Shown here piece after piece: positions 60,721-64,000 of a stretch of DNA of 64,000 bases (position 1 is the first letter of the stretch; each line of letters begins with the position of its first letter). Made by a program: the position numbers and the translations under genes. Origin of the DNA: Mesodorylaimus sp. YZB2_4 (lineage: Eukaryota; Nematoda; Enoplea; Dorylaimida; Dorylaimidae); contig JASANH010001018.1 of assembly GCA_030248295.1 (NCBI GenBank), positions 558,001-622,000 of the forward strand. The letters are read 5' to 3'. Below the pieces are notes generated by a model. That model worked only from the letters and a program-made list of their open reading frames with translations. It had not been told where the DNA came from and did no database searches.

Positions 60721-61453
60721 ATGAACAAGCAGATAAAGAACACTGACAATGTACTGTATGGCATTTGATCTCCGCAATACAAGACTCAAGAAGGACAAGA
60801 AGGACAAGGACAAGGACAAGGTCATCTGGGGAAAACAAGGTGGCGAGCACTCTACACTATCTGATCTATGTACAGTTTTTTACTTTTTTCTCTACTCTAC
60901 TGTAGTCTCGTAAAAACAGAGAGGGTAATGTCAAAAAGTTGTTGTAGGTACTTACCAGCTTTGAGTTTTATCCCTAAACGATGTCATGTTGTGCAGGCTA
61001 CACCCCTTGGGGGGCTGCACACACATTCTTGAGACTCTGACCATTGGTCAACATTTTCTACGAGTAGAACAACATGTAGAATGAGATTATGCTATTCGGT
61101 ATTCAACCATTCCTTTTTTGACAGATCTTTCAAAATTCCAGCCTTAACTGATGTGCACATGCTGTTTGAGATTAGTGGCACATTTATTTCATGCTGCGCA
61201 AAGGACTAGTTCGCAAAGAAAAACAGGACACAGCGCCTTACTTATTGTGCACTTTTCACTTTTAAAACACCTGAAGCGCAGATGAACGGTCGACGCTGAT
61301 TGAACTCACGGACGAGTGTCACGCCTATTCGCACAATGATAAATGCTTTCTGCTATATAAACGAGCATACCTCACTCAAGAAGAAAAGACACTTAGTTGA
61401 CCATGCAGTGGTGCCATTCAATTAGTGAAGCGAAATTTTGATCAAACCGTCTG
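60721..61453. other. Intergenic region
   Basis: About 730 bases with a purine-rich tandem GGACAA run at 60792-60821; no gene. Confidence 0.4.
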
Positions 61454-62506
61454 ACTAGTCACGGGCGGATCGGATCGGTCCCATCCGTTCCAATCTGATA
61501 TTCCGTCCGATCCGATCCAGTCCAAAATATCGCCATCCAAAAATTCGGATTGGATCATCCGATCTGAACTATCCGATCCGACATTCTAAGCTGATGGCGT
61601 TTGCAATCACAGTTAGCCAACTGTTGCGCAGTTTTTCTTCAACTTCTCTTGCGTAATGAATGAGACGAAACCAATATTCTTCATCGATGCTTCCTTTCTT
61701 CCTGCTCGTGGTTAGAGTTGCATGTCAACTTCTAATTATTATTATTATATGATACTAGAGAAAACATGGGTGACTCACAAGGGAACATCGCCAACTATTA
61801 ACTCAAACTTTACTAGACCAAAAATTGTAATTTGTTCCTACAGTAGGTACAAAAGTGCAGTAAGCTCTGCAAAATATCAGAGGCGTCTGGCCAACTGATT
61901 AGCGATGGCGGCGGCCTAAAGTCCTGAAAATTTTTAATTCTTGTACGGTGAGGAGCCCAAGCGTTGATAAAAACATGCAACGTTCTGTCCAAACTCAGTT
62001 TTCGGGTTTGGGACTTCCAACACTCGGGTTTCGAGGTTTTTCTCAAAAAACCAAAAAATCCAGAAGAATTTTCAAAATTCCAGGACTTTAGGCGCCGACG
62101 ACTTGGCCAGACGCCTCTAATATTTTGCAGAGAGCTTTCTTTCGCACCTGGGAAAAAAGTACAATTTCTGATTGTGAAGTTCGACGCGCAACGGTCGGCT
62201 CATTCATGAACAGCCTGGATCTTCTTTACTTTGTCAGACTGTAAAGTAGATTCATGATGAGCAGTGTCAAAGCCTTGAGAGGGGCGCTGGTTGTGTCATG
62301 GCACCATGATAATGACTACTGCGTGTTCATCATGGGTAGCAACCTTTCGAGAAAAGTTGATGCGTTATTGATTGTCGAAAAAAATTACAAGTATTTATTT
62401 CCCATGATCCGATCTGAAACTCATCCGATCCGAAGCATCCGATCTGATCCGATCCAATCCGATCCGATAAACCCCCCCCCATCCGATCCGGCCGTGACGG
62501 ACTAGT
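61454..62506. mobile_element. Foldback element with GGATC-rich ends
   Basis: Left end ACTAGTCACGGGCGGATCGG and right end CCGATCCGGCCGTGACGG plus ACTAGT are inverted. Both ends continue into arrays of the 5-10 bp unit GGATC/CGATCC (61465-61590 and 62405-62490). In the middle, 61863-61930 and 62072-62137 are inverted copies (AGCTCTGCAAAATAT...AGGCGTCTGGCCAA). There is no coding capacity. The layout is that of a foldback-type non-autonomous transposon. Confidence 0.75.
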
Positions 62507-63457
62507 TCTGTGAATAGCGAGCCGACCAGAGCTAAAACCGATGTTGTAGAATTCGATTCAGGTCAATTGCCGCGAATATGCATTCGCGCGTTTCCAGCAC
62601 ATAAGTTATCCATTTTCCATTTTATTCTGCTACCTATTTGCCCTTTGATATGGAACCACCTATCCACCTCACCCTTTAAACAGACAATCCTGGTAGATTT
62701 GCAACAGGCCCTTGTTCATGCATGTTCTTCACTGCTTACTTTGGGTTCAATAGCGAAAGGTTGTGCCCCCCTCATGATCAGCCTTTCGACTCGACCTGTG
62801 CAGGCATCCACGAAATTTTGCCATGTCGTGTTAACATCAACCACTTACACTGCGCCTACACGACACCTATCCTCGGTGCGAAAAACCTCGAGAAAAGCTG
62901 GAATTTTGAAACTTTGTAATCCCCGTGTCAACTTTTGCAAGCGCCCAAAAACTCAAAATTTAAATCGAATTCAAGAGAAATCAGATTGCCAGAAAAAGAG
63001 ATTCTCGCTGAGTAAAATTTGTGTCGTTCTATCGCTGGCAAATTGTTGCCTCGGCTAAAAACCCGATCGTGGTCAAACTGTCTCTATTCTATCATCCATG
63101 CACGCAGTGCGGTTTCCATGGCAGTTATCGGTATACATACCCGTGAAGGCACGTTGCGACAAGACTGGCGTCGTAATAGAAAGTAAGTGCATGTGTTTAT
63201 TTGGCATTCAGATAAGGAGTATCGTATTGATCCAAGAACTTCGCCCTCTCCTCTCGCCGGGGTGACTCGGAGCATACGTATCATAAAAGCACTCAGGTGC
63301 TCTGGGACTTCTTGCTGAGACCTTACAGAATTGTTTGTTCCGTGTTGACTGACTAAAATTCACGTAGCTTTTTATTGAGTGAACAAATCATTTATTGGTG
63401 AAAACTTGAGAGACCTTTGTTGCTACTCAAGCAAAGCTGTCTACAACCTTTGTCATA
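62507..63457. other. 5' flank of the FMO gene
   Basis: About 950 bases; should include the FMO promoter. The open frame at 62510-63058 has no protein character I recognise. Confidence 0.35.
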
Positions 63458-64000
63458 ATGGTAAAAAAAGTTGCAATTATCGGAGCTGGTGCGAGTGGTT
63501 TGACAGCGTTGAAAGTGTGCTTCGCTGAATACGGCTTCGATGCGTGGTGTTTTGAGAAAACGCACGACCTGGGTGGATTGTGGCGGTACAAGCCGGAGGA
63601 ATGCGATGGTAAGATGTGTATCATGAGCTCACTAAAATCCATCATATCTTGTGTTTGCTTTGCAGGTGAAGCTTCAGTCATGAAGTCGACGGTGATCAAT
63701 GCGAGCAAAGAAATGATGTCATACTCGGACTTCCCACCGCCAGCTGAGTACCCTAATTTTATGCATAATCGCGATGTGCTAGAGTATTTTCGATCGTACA
63801 GCAGAACATTCGGGCTGTTCGATCGGATCAAATACAATACAGAAATTCTATCGGTCAAACGAGCGGACGATTACGACTCAACTGGCAGCTGGCAGATCGT
63901 GACAAAAAATCTAAAGTGAGCGATCAGAAATGTCACGCAGGAGATGTACTCACGGGCACAGGAGAGTAGTGGATGGGACCTCAGTGATGGGTTGGCTAAA
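63458..64000 (+). CDS. Flavin-containing monooxygenase (FMO), 5' part
   Basis: Exon 1 63458-63608, a 57-nt intron 63609-63665, exon 2 63666-63915 ending at AA|GTGAGC; the rest lies beyond the window. FMOs use FAD and NADPH to oxygenate N- and S-containing substrates, usually at the ER membrane. Seen: the FAD-binding fold AIIGAGASGLTALK at residue 6, the FEKTHDLGGLWRY segment typical of FMOs, SVMKSTVINASKEMMSYSDFP, and NFMHNRDVLEYFRSYSRTF. The FxGxxxHxxxY signature and NADPH site would come later. The sequence is closest in character to nematode FMOs. The first intron is a multiple of three and has no stop, so retention would only add residues. Confidence 0.92.

Noticed and set aside
62510..63058. 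182-residue plus-strand frame upstream of the FMO
   Set aside because: No coherent protein character; begins at the border of the foldback element.

Overview
The window is animal nuclear DNA: split genes with many very short GT-AG introns (53-63 nt is the common class), nuclear tRNA genes, tRNA-derived SINE copies, foldback and MITE-like elements, and metazoan-only proteins (class B2-like 7TM receptors, an ionotropic receptor, a receptor tyrosine kinase). The truncated FMO at the right edge and the overall gene set look ecdysozoan, most like a nematode; I cannot fix the species, and a tardigrade is not excluded.

The dominant content is a cluster of minus-strand paralogues with an architecture I have not seen described: signal peptide, one or more C-type-lectin-like domains (CTLD), a very long Ser/Thr mucin stalk, one thrombospondin type-1 (TSP1) repeat, then a seven-helix membrane domain with adhesion/secretin GPCR hallmarks but no visible GAIN/GPS. 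Copy A (<1-703) runs off the left edge; B is 1204-8822; C is 18831-26286; a broken relic lies at 30890-31769; D is 37015-48760 and carries five CTLDs. I assembled B, C and D exon by exon from phase-compatible splice sites. Their membrane exons have the same lengths in all three copies (109, 160, 67, 141/144, 169 nt), which strongly supports the models.

Other genes: a divergent topoisomerase III-beta-like gene (11710-16451, +) with an altered TOPRIM motif, an inserted coiled coil and no C-terminal zinc region; tRNA-Ala (16866-16938, -); a receptor tyrosine kinase relic with a stop codon and a frame conflict (27739-29423, -); a truncated, frameshifted 7TM receptor (29666-30467, -); an ionotropic-receptor-like channel (52633-54014, -); a tRNA-Asp-like gene with a shortened D-loop (55890-55958, +); an intronless rhodopsin-like GPCR (56246-57274, +); a four-helix membrane protein (58769-60221, -); and the 5' part of an FMO (63458-64000, +).

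Gene-poor stretches (8.8-11.7, 16.5-18.8, 31.8-37.0, 48.8-52.6, 54.0-55.9, 60.2-63.4 kb) hold SINE copies, a MITE with 217-bp inverted termini and a target duplication, an 82-bp inverted repeat pair, and a ~1.05 kb foldback element. The cluster, with intact, interrupted and broken copies and an internally duplicated five-lectin member, looks like a rapidly evolving surface receptor family; its ligand and function are not known from sequence.
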